The notes: a model not told the origin generated them from the letters alone. Positions 1 through 6,555 are shown, counted from the stretch's first letter. The stretch is DNA of 19,530 nt from an uncultured Oscillospiraceae bacterium (GCA_900754515.1 CAAEDD010000195.1:1-19530), one strand, 5' to 3'. Program-made: numbers and translations.

Positions 1-13
1 CCATATACAACTA

Positions 14-47
14 CCCCCTCATGTAGTCATTATCCTACATGAGGGGG
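14..47. terminator. 13-bp perfect hairpin, likely terminator
   Basis: The arms at 14-26 and 35-47 are perfect inverted repeats of 13 bp with an 8-nt loop (27-34). On the plus strand the stem is followed by a short T run (50-53), so it would best serve a gene entering from the left of the window. It could also mark the end of the minus-strand tnpB/Phd-like unit, although no U-rich tract follows on that strand. Confidence 0.55.
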
Positions 48-89
48 CATTTTGTCTATTGTCCGTTTTTTACGGTTCAGTTCATGACT

Positions 90-250
90 GCCGGGGCGGA
101 TTTTTTCTGACAATATAACTTCGTGACATCATTCACGCTGCCTTGCGTGCATTTCACCCAGATGCCCCGGGGCGGCGGGTCGTCTATAAACTTCGTGGTA
201 CCCTTCACGCTCCCGCTGCGTGCGTTTGACCCCGATACCCGTGGGCAGAT
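90..250. repeat. Imperfect tandem repeat, about 73 bp period, hairpin-rich
   Basis: Two copies (about 90-163 and 164-236), plus the start of a third near 237, share blocks such as CTTCGTG, TTCACGCT and TGCGTGC in the same order. In each copy a TCACGC block can pair either with an upstream CGTGA/CGTGG (6-nt loop) or with a downstream GCGTG (6 to 7-nt loop), so two alternative hairpins are conserved while the loops vary. This suggests selection at the RNA or DNA structure level. The repeat lies 3' of the minus-strand tnpB/Phd-like pair, where the right end or guide RNA of a TnpB element may lie. A part can be read as a minus-strand frame (129-344), but that frame has no convincing start and I do not call it a gene. 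Confidence 0.6.
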
Positions 251-295
251 ATATTACGGTCCGCTTTGCTTTATCGGCGCCATCTTTCGAATTGT

Positions 296-538
296 TCAGA
301 CGCTCTCTCCCGAGCTTTCTTTCTCCCCTTCTCTTTTGGGCCATGCAGCAGCCTCTTCCTTGGTATCCGGCTCAAACCATCCGTAAGGGCAAATGACGAA
401 GTCATCCTTACCGTCTCTGGTGATTATGATCCCCTGGCCGTCATTTACTTTCTCCAGGATCTCATCTATTCTTTTGCTTGCTTCCTCGTGGTCGATACGC
501 TCCATCTTGTCAATGGGATGCCATTCTGTCATTCTCAT
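296..538 (-). CDS. Phd-like antitoxin-type small protein
   Basis: This is an 80-residue acidic protein. The longer open frame runs back into tnpB, but the ATG at 538 has a GAGG ribosome site about 8 nt upstream and starts 26 nt after the tnpB stop, so I chose it. Residues about 20-52 (helix DEILEKVNDG, then IIITRDGKDDFVICP) match the layout of the Phd/YefM antitoxin fold: helix, glycine turn, two strands with a central DGK-type turn. The C-terminal tail is charged and probably disordered, as in antitoxins. No toxin gene follows it. It is probably co-transcribed with tnpB, so it may be an orphan antitoxin-type regulator carried by the element. The family call is by eye and moderate only. Confidence 0.5.
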   Translation of the reverse strand: MRMTEWHPIDKMERIDHEEASKRIDEILEKVNDGQGIIITRDGKDDFVICPYGWFEPDTKEEAAAWPKREGEKESSGESV

Positions 539-564
539 ATGCTGTACCTCCAAAAAAATTTTAT

Positions 565-1644
565 TTATGCAGCTTCCAGCAGTCTGATGCCTTCGTTGCG
601 GATATTGCGTGCGGCGTTGTAGTCCCTGTCCATCAGGCTGCCGCAGGCCGGACAGTTTACAATGCGCTGATACAGCGGCAGCTTTCCGAACCTGTAGCCG
701 CAGACGCTGCACAGCTGGGAGCTGGGAAAATACATGGAGACCTCTATGAGAGGTTTCCCCTGCTGGGCCAGCTTCCTCCCCAGCTTATTTTTAAAGCCGT
801 ACCAGTTGTTGTCCCTAAGCTTGTAGCCCAGAGCCCGGTTGCTCTCTTCCATGGCCCGCAGGTCCAGACTCTCCACGCAGACTGCGTCGTTTTCCCTGTC
901 CAGGGCCGCCGCTTGCTTGTATTGCCAGTCCTTTCTCCGGTTCAGCATCTTCCGCTCCAGCCTGTCCGCCCGGCGGCTCAGTTTGAGCCAACGGCAGCTT
1001 CCCCGCCTGTGCCTTGCCGCCATCTCCCTCAGGGCCCTGGCTCGCTCAGCCCCCTGAGCAATAAAGCCCGGATAGTTTCCGCTGCATCCCCTGGAATCCA
1101 TATAGAGCCCGTCCTGTTTGTAGTCCAGCCCCAGCACCCGCTCAGGCCTCACTTGATACAGGCCGGTCTCCGCTTCCTCGTAGTAGAAACCGAAGCGGAC
1201 AAAGTGCTCCCTCCGGTAGTTCTCCTCGCTGACTGTAACGGAGTATATGCTTATCCCGGCGGGCAGCGGCCTGTGGAACTTGACCTTTACCCAGCCCAGC
1301 CCCGGCAGCCTCACCCTGTCGCCCCATATCGGCAGCGGCGGAAGGCTCATCTGCCGTCTGCCTGCATAGGGCTTACGCAGCCTAATATACTCATGCCGGT
1401 ATACTTTGGCAATTATCTCGTCCTGTATCTGTTTGACTGTTTCGGGCTCAAGCCCCGCCTTCACCCGCAGGCCGAGAATCTGACGCATTATCTCGTCGGG
1501 AGCAATGTTGTTCTCCATCAGCTGGTTTACCCATAGGGCCAGAAAGTTTGCCAGTCTGTCCTGCTCGTTAAAGAGCTCAGTCAATGCCACCTTCTGCTCT
1601 TCCTCCAGGCAAAGCCTGTATTTATATGTCCTGTGTCGTATCAT
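565..1644 (-). CDS. tnpB: TnpB, RNA-guided RuvC nuclease of an IS200/IS605-type element
   Basis: This is a 359-residue protein of usual TnpB size. I place the start at the ATG at 1644, with an AAAGGG ribosome site about 10 nt upstream, because the family normally opens with a basic strand (here MIRHRTYKYRL); the frame itself is open further upstream. RuvC motif I holds D174 (VLGLDYKQDG), motif II E258 (AVCVESLDL) and motif III the DRDYNAARNI block (D339/D341). A four-cysteine zinc ribbon lies between II and III (CSVC 312-315, CPAC 331-334). The catalytic triad looks intact, so this is not an inactive TldR-type derivative. Family members cut DNA guided by an omega RNA made from the 3' end of the element. 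No tnpA transposase is present, so this is a TnpB-only (IS1341-like) unit. It is transcribed from a strong promoter at 1676-1704. Confidence 0.92.
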   Translation of the reverse strand: MIRHRTYKYRLCLEEEQKVALTELFNEQDRLANFLALWVNQLMENNIAPDEIMRQILGLRVKAGLEPETVKQIQDEIIAKVYRHEYIRLRKPYAGRRQMSLPPLPIWGDRVRLPGLGWVKVKFHRPLPAGISIYSVTVSEENYRREHFVRFGFYYEEAETGLYQVRPERVLGLDYKQDGLYMDSRGCSGNYPGFIAQGAERARALREMAARHRRGSCRWLKLSRRADRLERKMLNRRKDWQYKQAAALDRENDAVCVESLDLRAMEESNRALGYKLRDNNWYGFKNKLGRKLAQQGKPLIEVSMYFPSSQLCSVCGYRFGKLPLYQRIVNCPACGSLMDRDYNAARNIRNEGIRLLEAA

Positions 1645-1675
1645 TCTCACACGCCCTTTCTGTTGTTCTGCTAAT

Positions 1676-1704
1676 ATTATACAGCATTTGCTTAATATCG
1701 TCAA
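1676..1704 (-). promoter_or_regulatory. tnpB promoter with embedded operator
   Basis: On the minus strand the -35 is TTGACG (1699-1704), the spacer is exactly 17 nt (1682-1698) and the -10 is a perfect TATAAT (1676-1681). The 15-bp sequence AGCAAATGCTGTATA (1678-1692 on this strand) covers the spacer end and the -10. The same sequence recurs in the divergent promoter, so it is the likely binding site of the XRE protein encoded at 1802-2011. Confidence 0.8.
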
Positions 1705-1772
1705 GCAAAACATTAATTTAATCCTAAATATTTTTTATTTCTACATTGACGTTACACAGCAAATGCTGTATA
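1678..1772. repeat. Perfect 15-bp inverted repeat in divergent promoter region (operator pair)
   Basis: The arms at 1678-1692 and 1758-1772 are exact inverted copies of AGCAAATGCTGTATA, separated by 65 bp. Each arm contains AGCA-NN-TGCT, a small dyad suited to an HTH dimer. A further AAGCAAA half-site lies at 1703-1709. Each arm overlaps the -10 of one of the two divergent promoters. Confidence 0.8.
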
Positions 1773-1774
1773 TT
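1746..1774 (+). promoter_or_regulatory. Promoter of the XRE gene with embedded operator
   Basis: The -35 is TTGACG (1746-1751), the spacer is 17 nt (1752-1768) and the -10 is TATATT (1769-1774). The operator arm at 1758-1772 covers the spacer and most of the -10, which predicts autorepression. The layout is the same as in the divergent tnpB promoter, including the identical -35 hexamer. Confidence 0.75.
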
Positions 1775-1801
1775 TAACTCAAAGAACATGGAGGACTGCA
1801 T

Positions 1802-2011
1802 ATGACCACGGAACAGATGTTGAAGATGGCTCTTAGCTATAAGGGCATGTCCCAGGCCACCCTGGCCAGGGAGCTTGGCACTACACCATCAAATCTCAAC
1901 CAGAAGGTAAAGCGCAACACTCTGACAAAAGAGGACCTGGAAAAAATCGCCGCTGTCCTGGGCGCCGAGTTTGTAAGCCATTTCCGCTTTCCCGACGGAA
2001 CGGAGATTTGA
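1802..2011 (+). CDS. Small XRE-family HTH regulator
   Basis: This 69-residue protein is little more than one helix-turn-helix domain. Residues about 15-40 (MSQATLARELGTTPSNLNQKVKR) show the Cro/C1-type pattern of Q-x3-A-x3-G before the recognition helix. The C-terminal segment is a short helix followed by a strand-like tail (FVSHFRFPDG). A GGAGG site (1790-1794) lies 7 nt before the ATG. The gene is divergent from tnpB, and the shared 15-bp operators on both promoters make it the likely repressor of itself and of tnpB; that link is inferred. A hypothetical gene follows 55 nt downstream, probably in the same transcript. Confidence 0.85.
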   Translation: MTTEQMLKMALSYKGMSQATLARELGTTPSNLNQKVKRNTLTKEDLEKIAAVLGAEFVSHFRFPDGTEI

Positions 2012-2066
2012 TGAGCATAGGTAATCACATACACTGCGAGTCCCAGCAGCTGAGGGAGTGATTATT

Positions 2067-2555
2067 ATGGTTTACGGGGCAATAGACAAAAAAGGCGAAA
2101 GCTATTACACGTACATGGGTAAGGTCTTTGCGGCCATAGATAACAAGCAGAAAGAATATAACTGGCTGCTTACCGACTGTGACTGTTACCCGGCCAATTC
2201 CAAAACCTATGCCATGTTATGTCAGAAATATTGCTGGATAAGCGGCGAGGAGCTAACCAAGCTGGTGACAGAAGAGGATTTTCAGTGGGTATGGGCGGTC
2301 CTGTCTGCCTTTGACAAATCTCACAGTCTTTCCGAGATATTGAGCTATCCTCTGCCCAATGTGCAAGACTACAACGGTTTTTGGGATTTGCCCTTGGCCA
2401 TCCAGCATCCCCTTGCGGAAATCGAGATCGTCCCTTGGGACAGTTCTATGACCATGATCTTCAGCAAGCGCAAGGATGTTGTAGATTCTTTTAGGTGTCA
2501 CTATCCTTGCAGTGAGGATATGGAGGACTATATACGCAAGCTCCAGGCACTATAG
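2067..2555 (+). CDS. Hypothetical protein, co-transcribed with the XRE gene
   Basis: This 162-residue protein is not recognised. The frame also offers a GTG at 2058, but the ATG at 2067 has an AGGGAG site 8 nt upstream and is preferred. The protein has no signal peptide or membrane segment and should be cytosolic. It is rich in aromatic residues and has scattered cysteines (for example TDCDCYPA and CHYPCSEDM), without a clear paired-CxxC zinc finger. The central region carries several tryptophans (WVWAVLSAF, FWDLPLAI). It follows the XRE gene by 55 nt with no promoter that I can see between them, and a strong terminator follows, so the two probably form one transcript. A partner or effector role for the regulator is possible but not shown. 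Confidence 0.75.
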   Translation: MVYGAIDKKGESYYTYMGKVFAAIDNKQKEYNWLLTDCDCYPANSKTYAMLCQKYCWISGEELTKLVTEEDFQWVWAVLSAFDKSHSLSEILSYPLPNVQDYNGFWDLPLAIQHPLAEIEIVPWDSSMTMIFSKRKDVVDSFRCHYPCSEDMEDYIRKLQAL

Positions 2556-2607
2556 GGCGTCCTTTATAGAAATAAACCCGGTTCATGATAAAGGAACTAT
2601 ATAAATG

Positions 2608-2650
2608 CAGCAGGACGCACCAACTAACGTGAGTGCGTCCTGCTGTTTCT
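2608..2650 (+). terminator. Rho-independent terminator after the XRE operon
   Basis: A perfect 13-bp stem (2608-2620 with 2633-2645) with a 12-nt loop is followed by TTTCTT. It closes the transcript of the XRE gene and the hypothetical gene. Confidence 0.85.
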
Positions 2651-2676
2651 TGTATTGAGTTTTTCTCCCGCACAGT

Positions 2677-2790
2677 CTACCGCATGACTTTTTCTAGCAA
2701 AGCCTGGTAACTGTCCACCACATCATAAACTACATTGCCATCACTTATTGCCTTGAAATGTTCCCTTGCGCAGTCTACTCCAACAGACTG
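2677..2790 (-). pseudogene. Possible 3' remnant of a decayed gene
   Basis: On the minus strand an open frame of 37 codons with protein-like composition (for example DCAREHFKAISDGN, then VVYDVVDSYQALLEKVMR) ends at a TAG at 2677-2679. It has no start codon and is bounded upstream by an in-frame TAG (2791-2793). It reads like the C-terminal tail of a helical protein. I cannot name the family, and the frame may be chance. The rest of 2651-2892 shows no gene. Confidence 0.25.
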
Positions 2791-2892
2791 CTAGCAACCA
2801 CTTTACTCATTGAAGCTCATTGCCGCCCATAATAGCTTGTGCTAAAAATTAATTCGGAAATGATTTATATTTGAAACCAAAGAGGTATAAGA

Positions 2893-3747
2893 ATGAGTTT
2901 TGTATATGCTTTTAAATATGAAGCTGAATTCGACCATGATATCTGTAAATATACAGATATATATAGCGACACTAAAATCTCACTGGAAGGTACTAGTAAA
3001 TACAATTGGGGCGAGAAAACTATAAAGGCTATAGAAAAATATGGTATGGTTAAAAGTATTATTATTGCTCCAAAATGTTGCATTTCATTTGCAGGAAATA
3101 ACATTGCCCATGCGCATAAGCTGTTGTCCATACTCTACAATCAGCAGTTTACTAAGGAATACTTACTAGATTTGGCTTTAGGAATTCACTGTGCTGCACC
3201 TGATGACGATATTGAATTTATTATATGTCTGGCAGACGAAGACAATGAAACGGAGCTAATTTGTATAAAGGACAAGAAGATACAAAGAGATTGTTCAATT
3301 GCTTGGATTGGCTCAAGAGAAGCTTTTCGCCGTGTTCAAGAATTCAGGTTTAAAGATCCTGGAAATCCAAAAAATTGTTTTGGAGCATTTAATTACGCCA
3401 TAAATCATTGTAAAGATGATTCTGTTGGGGGATTTAGCATTAATGTTCAGTTCGATTCTATATCAAAACGGTTTATTTATCCTTTTAGATTGGAAACCTA
3501 TGTGGAACGCGAGCAGAAATTGGTATCTGGCTCACAAGTTAAGATTACCGGTAGCGCAGAAGAGGGCGCATGCACAATATATTATCATTCATCTAATGAA
3601 GATGTAGCACTTGAAATAGAGCAAGCAAATCTAACATTGCTTTATACTCAAAAATATAGATTGGATGATAGGGATATTCTAAATCCCGGAACAAAATATT
3701 TTTTGCTACCCATAGCAATAAGAACAGATTCAGGAGAGGTAATCTAA
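2893..3747 (+). CDS. AT-rich orphan; possible Ntn-hydrolase-like fold
   Basis: This is a 284-residue cytosolic protein with no signal or membrane segment. A GAGGT site lies about 8 nt before the ATG. By eye the first half follows the layout of proteasome-like Ntn hydrolases: IYSDTKIS near residues 23-30, then SIIIAPKCCISFAGNNIAHAHKLL near 55-78 (compare the GFAG-type strand of HslV), an acidic-edged strand DIEFIICLADED, and a strand ending IAWIGSREAFRRV (compare the IGSG segment). After removal of Met1 the first residue would be serine, a possible nucleophile. This is inference without alignment. Its base composition is clearly more AT-rich than the genes on both sides, which suggests a separate transfer. 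No partner gene is attached. Confidence 0.7.
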   Translation: MSFVYAFKYEAEFDHDICKYTDIYSDTKISLEGTSKYNWGEKTIKAIEKYGMVKSIIIAPKCCISFAGNNIAHAHKLLSILYNQQFTKEYLLDLALGIHCAAPDDDIEFIICLADEDNETELICIKDKKIQRDCSIAWIGSREAFRRVQEFRFKDPGNPKNCFGAFNYAINHCKDDSVGGFSINVQFDSISKRFIYPFRLETYVEREQKLVSGSQVKITGSAEEGACTIYYHSSNEDVALEIEQANLTLLYTQKYRLDDRDILNPGTKYFLLPIAIRTDSGEVI

Positions 3748-3849
3748 GTTTTAGAAATATCCTCAGACATGTGCTTTGTTTGTATAGCATGCTGTTCCTT
3801 TTTATTTCAAACCTGGCTATTACAAAAATGTCTACTAAGCTGCAACATA

Positions 3850-3893
3850 TAACACGCCCCTATCTGAACTTCACTTCAGATAGGGGCGTGTTA
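3850..3893. terminator. Long perfect hairpin, bidirectional terminator
   Basis: An 18-bp perfect stem (3851-3868 with 3875-3892, one more base pair at 3850/3893) with a 6-nt loop lies between two convergent genes (ending at 3747 and 3901). It can end transcription from both sides, although the T tract on each strand is weak (ACTTTATTATT on plus). Confidence 0.75.
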
Positions 3894-3900
3894 CACTTTA

Positions 3901-4146
3901 TTATTCTCTTCCCAGCAGCCAGTCCACCGACACATTCAGAATGTCCGCCAGGGCGTTCAGCTCTATATCCGACACCGGGCGCTTCTGCCCTTCCAGCAGG
4001 CTCAGCGCAGGGATGCTCATATCCACACCGGCCAGCTGCAATTGGGCAAGCAGCTCTACCTGTTTCATCCCCAAAGCCTTTCTCGCTTCGGTCACCCGGG
4101 CGCCTATCAGATTCCTGTTTCCCAACTCCAGTCTCCTGGGCTTCAA
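3901..4146 (-). CDS. XRE-family HTH regulator, divergent from the lipoprotein gene
   Basis: This is an 81-residue protein. A GTG at 4155 is in frame but touches the AGGAGG ribosome site directly; the TTG at 4146 lies 8 nt after AGGAGG and is the better start. The helix-turn-helix spans about residues 14-75: VTEARKALGMKQVELLAQLQ, a second turn ending in SLLEGQKRPVS, and the family-typical end ELNALADILNVSVDWLLG. It is transcribed divergently from the lipoprotein gene, and two palindromes in the shared region sit on the lipoprotein promoter. The expected job is repression of the lipoprotein gene and of its own gene. A minus-strand -10 TATAAT lies at 4170-4175 with no good -35, so its own promoter may be weak. 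Confidence 0.88.
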   Translation of the reverse strand: MKPRRLELGNRNLIGARVTEARKALGMKQVELLAQLQLAGVDMSIPALSLLEGQKRPVSDIELNALADILNVSVDWLLGRE

Positions 4147-4188
4147 GCTGCTCACCTCCTGACGAAGTTATTATATTCGTTCAGGGGC

Positions 4189-4217
4189 TTGATATATTTG
4201 GCAATACCAAATATAAT
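4189..4217 (+). promoter_or_regulatory. Promoter of the lipoprotein gene
   Basis: The -35 is TTGATA (4189-4194), the spacer is 17 nt and the -10 is a perfect TATAAT (4212-4217). The expected start of transcription is near 4224. Operator 1 lies between the two hexamers and touches both. Confidence 0.8.
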
Positions 4218-4242
4218 AGTCTTATTTGGCTATACCAAATAA
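4194..4242. promoter_or_regulatory. Two palindromic operators for the XRE repressor
   Basis: Operator 1 is ATATTTGG-CAATA-CCAAATAT (4194-4214) and operator 2 is TTATTTGG-CTATA-CCAAATAA (4222-4242). Both have 8-bp perfect arms, a 5-nt centre and a shared core ATTTGG-N5-CCAAAT. The centres are 28 bp apart. Operator 1 fills the promoter spacer and operator 2 covers the expected transcription start, a layout that fits tight repression by a dimeric HTH protein. Confidence 0.85.
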
Positions 4243-4285
4243 ATTCTGCTCAGGCGAGCATATGATGGTTTAGGAGGAACGGAAT

Positions 4286-5788
4286 ATGAAAAAGAATGTA
4301 CTTATGAAAATTGCCGGGCTGGCCCTGACAGTCATTATGGCTCTTGGCTGTCTCACCGCCTGCGGGCAGAAGCTCCCGGAGACTACCAGCCAGGAGGCCG
4401 GACTGTACGTATATGGAACTGAGGTATATGATGCTCTTGGCGAAGTGGCCCAGGGCTACACCATAGACGAGGATGGGAACATACTGAACAGCGAGGGCGA
4501 TGTAGTGGTCGCAGCTGCAAATGTGGCCGTGTTCACCGTGCTTGGAGAGATGAGCGTTCCCGATGCCGAGCAGCTCAAACAGACCATGGAGGCCGAGCTG
4601 CTGGAGAATGAGCAGCTGGCAACCGCTCCTGTGAAGTTCACCGTGACCATTCACGCCGATGCCCAGGATATAGTAAACAGCACCATCGTGGTGGAGACTG
4701 ATGACACCGCACTGTACTTCCCCTATGAGGACAACAAGGAGCTGCTGGCAGATACCTTTACCCAGGCCCCGGATGAGTCTATAACCGCCATCACTCTCAA
4801 ACCCGCCGGGGACGAGGACATAGACCTGGTTCTGGAGTGCGCTTTTGAGGGCAAGTACAATCTGACCGTAAAGAATGTACTGGGAAGTGAAATCGCCAAG
4901 TTCCCCATAAATGTTGTGGCGGAAGTGGTCGAGAAGGACGAAGAGGACGAAGAGGATCACGTCCACGAGTATGAGGAAAAGGTAGTGGCCGCCACCACCA
5001 AGTCCCAGGGCTACACCATTTACACCTGCAAGATATGCGGCCTGTCTTACCGTGACAACTTCACGGATAAGCTGCCCTGCAACCATGTGTACACTGAAAG
5101 GGTGGTAGCACCCACCTACACCTCCACCGGCTATACCCTGCACACCTGCACTCTCTGCGGATACAGCTACAAGGACAACGAGACTGCAAAGCTTGTGTGC
5201 AGCCACTCCAGCGTCACCAAGACCAAGGTTGAGCCTACCTGCACCGAGGGCGGCTACACTCTCAACAAGTGCAATACCTGCCACGAGGAGTGGAAGGACA
5301 ACGAGACTGCGGCTCTGGGCCACAACTATGACGGCGGGAAGGTTTCCGTGGAGGCCACCTGCGGCTCCAATGGCCTGAAGAATGGATGCTGCACCACCTG
5401 CGGAGCAGTGCTTCAGACCGAGAGCATCCCTGCCACCGGTAATCACAGCTATGTATCAACTACCGTTGAACCCACCTGCACCACCGGCGGCTACACCGAG
5501 GAAGTTTGCTCCGTGTGCGGGGAGAGCCACAAGACGAATATAACTTCTGCCCTGGGCCATGACTGGGAGGAGCGCACCGAGCAGAGACAGGTCGGCTCTG
5601 AGGTTCATACGGTTTGCGGATATTGCGGTTTTGATTTTACTGCCAACGGGATGAGCGGGAGCGACATTACATCTCATGTTTACGAGCATGTAATTAGCGG
5701 TGTAGGGGGAAACACTATTGAGACTTCTGTCCCCATCTACCAGACTGTAACTGTCAAGGTATGCCGTCGCTGCGGAGCCACCGAGTAA
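4286..5788 (+). CDS. Surface lipoprotein with tandem CxxC repeats
   Basis: This is a 500-residue protein. The N-terminus is a lipoprotein signal: basic residues, a hydrophobic stretch and lipobox LTAC with C26 as lipidation site, so it should be anchored on the outer face of the membrane. Residues 27-210 form a globular beta-rich domain. A short acidic stretch (EKDEEDEEDHVHEYEE) leads into about seven degenerate repeats of roughly 40 residues up to the C-terminus, each with a CxxC pair (TCKICG, TCTLCG, KCNTCH, CCTTCG, VCSVCG, VCGYCG, VCRRCG) and the common pattern pTCTxGGYT. Such repeats are frequent in surface proteins of gut Clostridia; their ligand is unknown, and metal binding or disulphide staples are possible. 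AGGAGG (4272-4277) lies 8 nt before the ATG. It is likely controlled by the divergent XRE protein. The large minus-strand frame across it is a shadow. Confidence 0.88.
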   Translation: MKKNVLMKIAGLALTVIMALGCLTACGQKLPETTSQEAGLYVYGTEVYDALGEVAQGYTIDEDGNILNSEGDVVVAAANVAVFTVLGEMSVPDAEQLKQTMEAELLENEQLATAPVKFTVTIHADAQDIVNSTIVVETDDTALYFPYEDNKELLADTFTQAPDESITAITLKPAGDEDIDLVLECAFEGKYNLTVKNVLGSEIAKFPINVVAEVVEKDEEDEEDHVHEYEEKVVAATTKSQGYTIYTCKICGLSYRDNFTDKLPCNHVYTERVVAPTYTSTGYTLHTCTLCGYSYKDNETAKLVCSHSSVTKTKVEPTCTEGGYTLNKCNTCHEEWKDNETAALGHNYDGGKVSVEATCGSNGLKNGCCTTCGAVLQTESIPATGNHSYVSTTVEPTCTTGGYTEEVCSVCGESHKTNITSALGHDWEERTEQRQVGSEVHTVCGYCGFDFTANGMSGSDITSHVYEHVISGVGGNTIETSVPIYQTVTVKVCRRCGATE

Positions 5789-5816
5789 GAAGCGAACACA
5801 AATAAATATGGCAGGA

Positions 5817-5847
5817 AGAGAGTCGGGAACATCCCGGCTCTCTTTAT
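5817..5847. terminator. Terminator between lipoprotein and toxin genes
   Basis: A 12-bp stem (5817-5828 with 5832-5843, one G-T wobble) with an ACA loop is followed by TTTAT on the plus strand. It ends the lipoprotein transcript and, read backwards, lies about 80 nt past the end of the toxin gene. Confidence 0.8.
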
Positions 5848-5921
5848 GCTTACTGTGTGTTATTGTTTGTCTTTCGATTTGCAGATGAAGCTACGCAGAC
5901 CGGGAGCATATTGTTTTCCCT

Positions 5922-6233
5922 TCACAGCTGCTTGTCCAGGTCTCTGCCGCCGTACATTATGCGGATGACCGACACCGTATGGTTCTCCTCCTTTGGCAGG
6001 TAGAAAACAAGATAATTGCCTACATTGAAATATCTCAGCCCCGCTGAACACCACGGCTCCCCGGGATAAGTCCGATAGCGCATAGGAAAATCATTCAGGG
6101 AGTCGATCTCCTCCATGATTCGCCGGGTCTGGCTGCGGGCAGTTTCGGGCTGCAGCAGGGAGAAGGCAATATAGCCGTATATGTCCCGCAGGTCCTGACG
6201 CGCTTCCGGGGAGTATATTATCCTCCAGCTCAT
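5922..6233 (-). CDS. RelE/ParE-family toxin
   Basis: This 103-residue basic protein has the usual size and layout of the RelE/ParE superfamily: an N-terminal strand (WRIIYSPEARQDL), two helices (DIYGYIAFSLLQPETARSQTRRIMEEI), then strands ending with YFNVGNYLVFYL and VSVIRIMYGGRD. The IYSPEA and RIMYGGRDLDKQL segments are typical. Members either cut mRNA on the ribosome (RelE) or poison gyrase (ParE); the GLRYFNVGNYLVFYL plus IRIMYGGRD form is common in ParE-like members, but I cannot decide the target. Its start overlaps the antitoxin stop by 4 nt (ATGA), so translation is coupled to the antitoxin. Confidence 0.88.
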   Translation of the reverse strand: MSWRIIYSPEARQDLRDIYGYIAFSLLQPETARSQTRRIMEEIDSLNDFPMRYRTYPGEPWCSAGLRYFNVGNYLVFYLPKEENHTVSVIRIMYGGRDLDKQL

Positions 6234-6535
6234 ACGCCGAAGTTCCGGCGCATTTCGGCTGCAATACTCTCGGCTGAGTATCCCTTTCCTGAATCAAGGG
6301 AGTCCATCCCCTTCTGTATCTCTGCGTCGAACTGCTCCTTGCTCAAATCATGGTAGTTGAGGGGTGCATTGTCCGGCAGCTTCATTTCAAAGGGTATGCC
6401 TCGCTGCAAAACCACCTGATGGAGAAACATGCTCACCGCATTGGACATAGGTATCCCCAGCTGGGAAAGTACCTGCTCGGCCTGCTCCTTCAGCTCCGGT
6501 TCCACTCTCGCAAAAATATTGGATGTTCTTGCCAT
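6230..6535 (-). CDS. RelB/DinJ-family antitoxin
   Basis: This 101-residue protein opens with a ribbon-helix-helix domain: strand TSNIFARVEPEL, helix KEQAEQVLSQLG, helix PMSNAVSMFLHQVVLQRGIPFEM. The end of that block is the DinJ signature. The C-terminal half (LNYHDLSKEQFDAEIQKGMDS and on) would wrap the toxin. An AGGAGG site lies 8 to 9 nt before the ATG. It is the first gene of the pair and should repress the shared promoter alone or with the toxin. This is a typical two-gene type II module, common in Firmicute accessory DNA. Confidence 0.92.
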   Translation of the reverse strand: MARTSNIFARVEPELKEQAEQVLSQLGIPMSNAVSMFLHQVVLQRGIPFEMKLPDNAPLNYHDLSKEQFDAEIQKGMDSLDSGKGYSAESIAAEMRRNFGV

Positions 6536-6555
6536 GTCTATCGCCTCCTACATTT

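Noticed and set aside
90..250. CRISPR-like short array
   Set aside because: Only about two diverged copies exist, the period is about 73 bp and there is no identical repeat/unique spacer pattern or cas gene.
478..1536. 352-codon plus-strand open frame
   Set aside because: It is the GC-rich shadow of tnpB, whose minus-strand frame has RuvC motifs, a zinc ribbon and a good promoter.
4250..5446. 398-codon minus-strand open frame
   Set aside because: It lies opposite the lipoprotein gene, which has a signal peptide, ribosome site, promoter and repeats; the shadow is a low-complexity glycine/leucine/valine-rich reading of the repeats.
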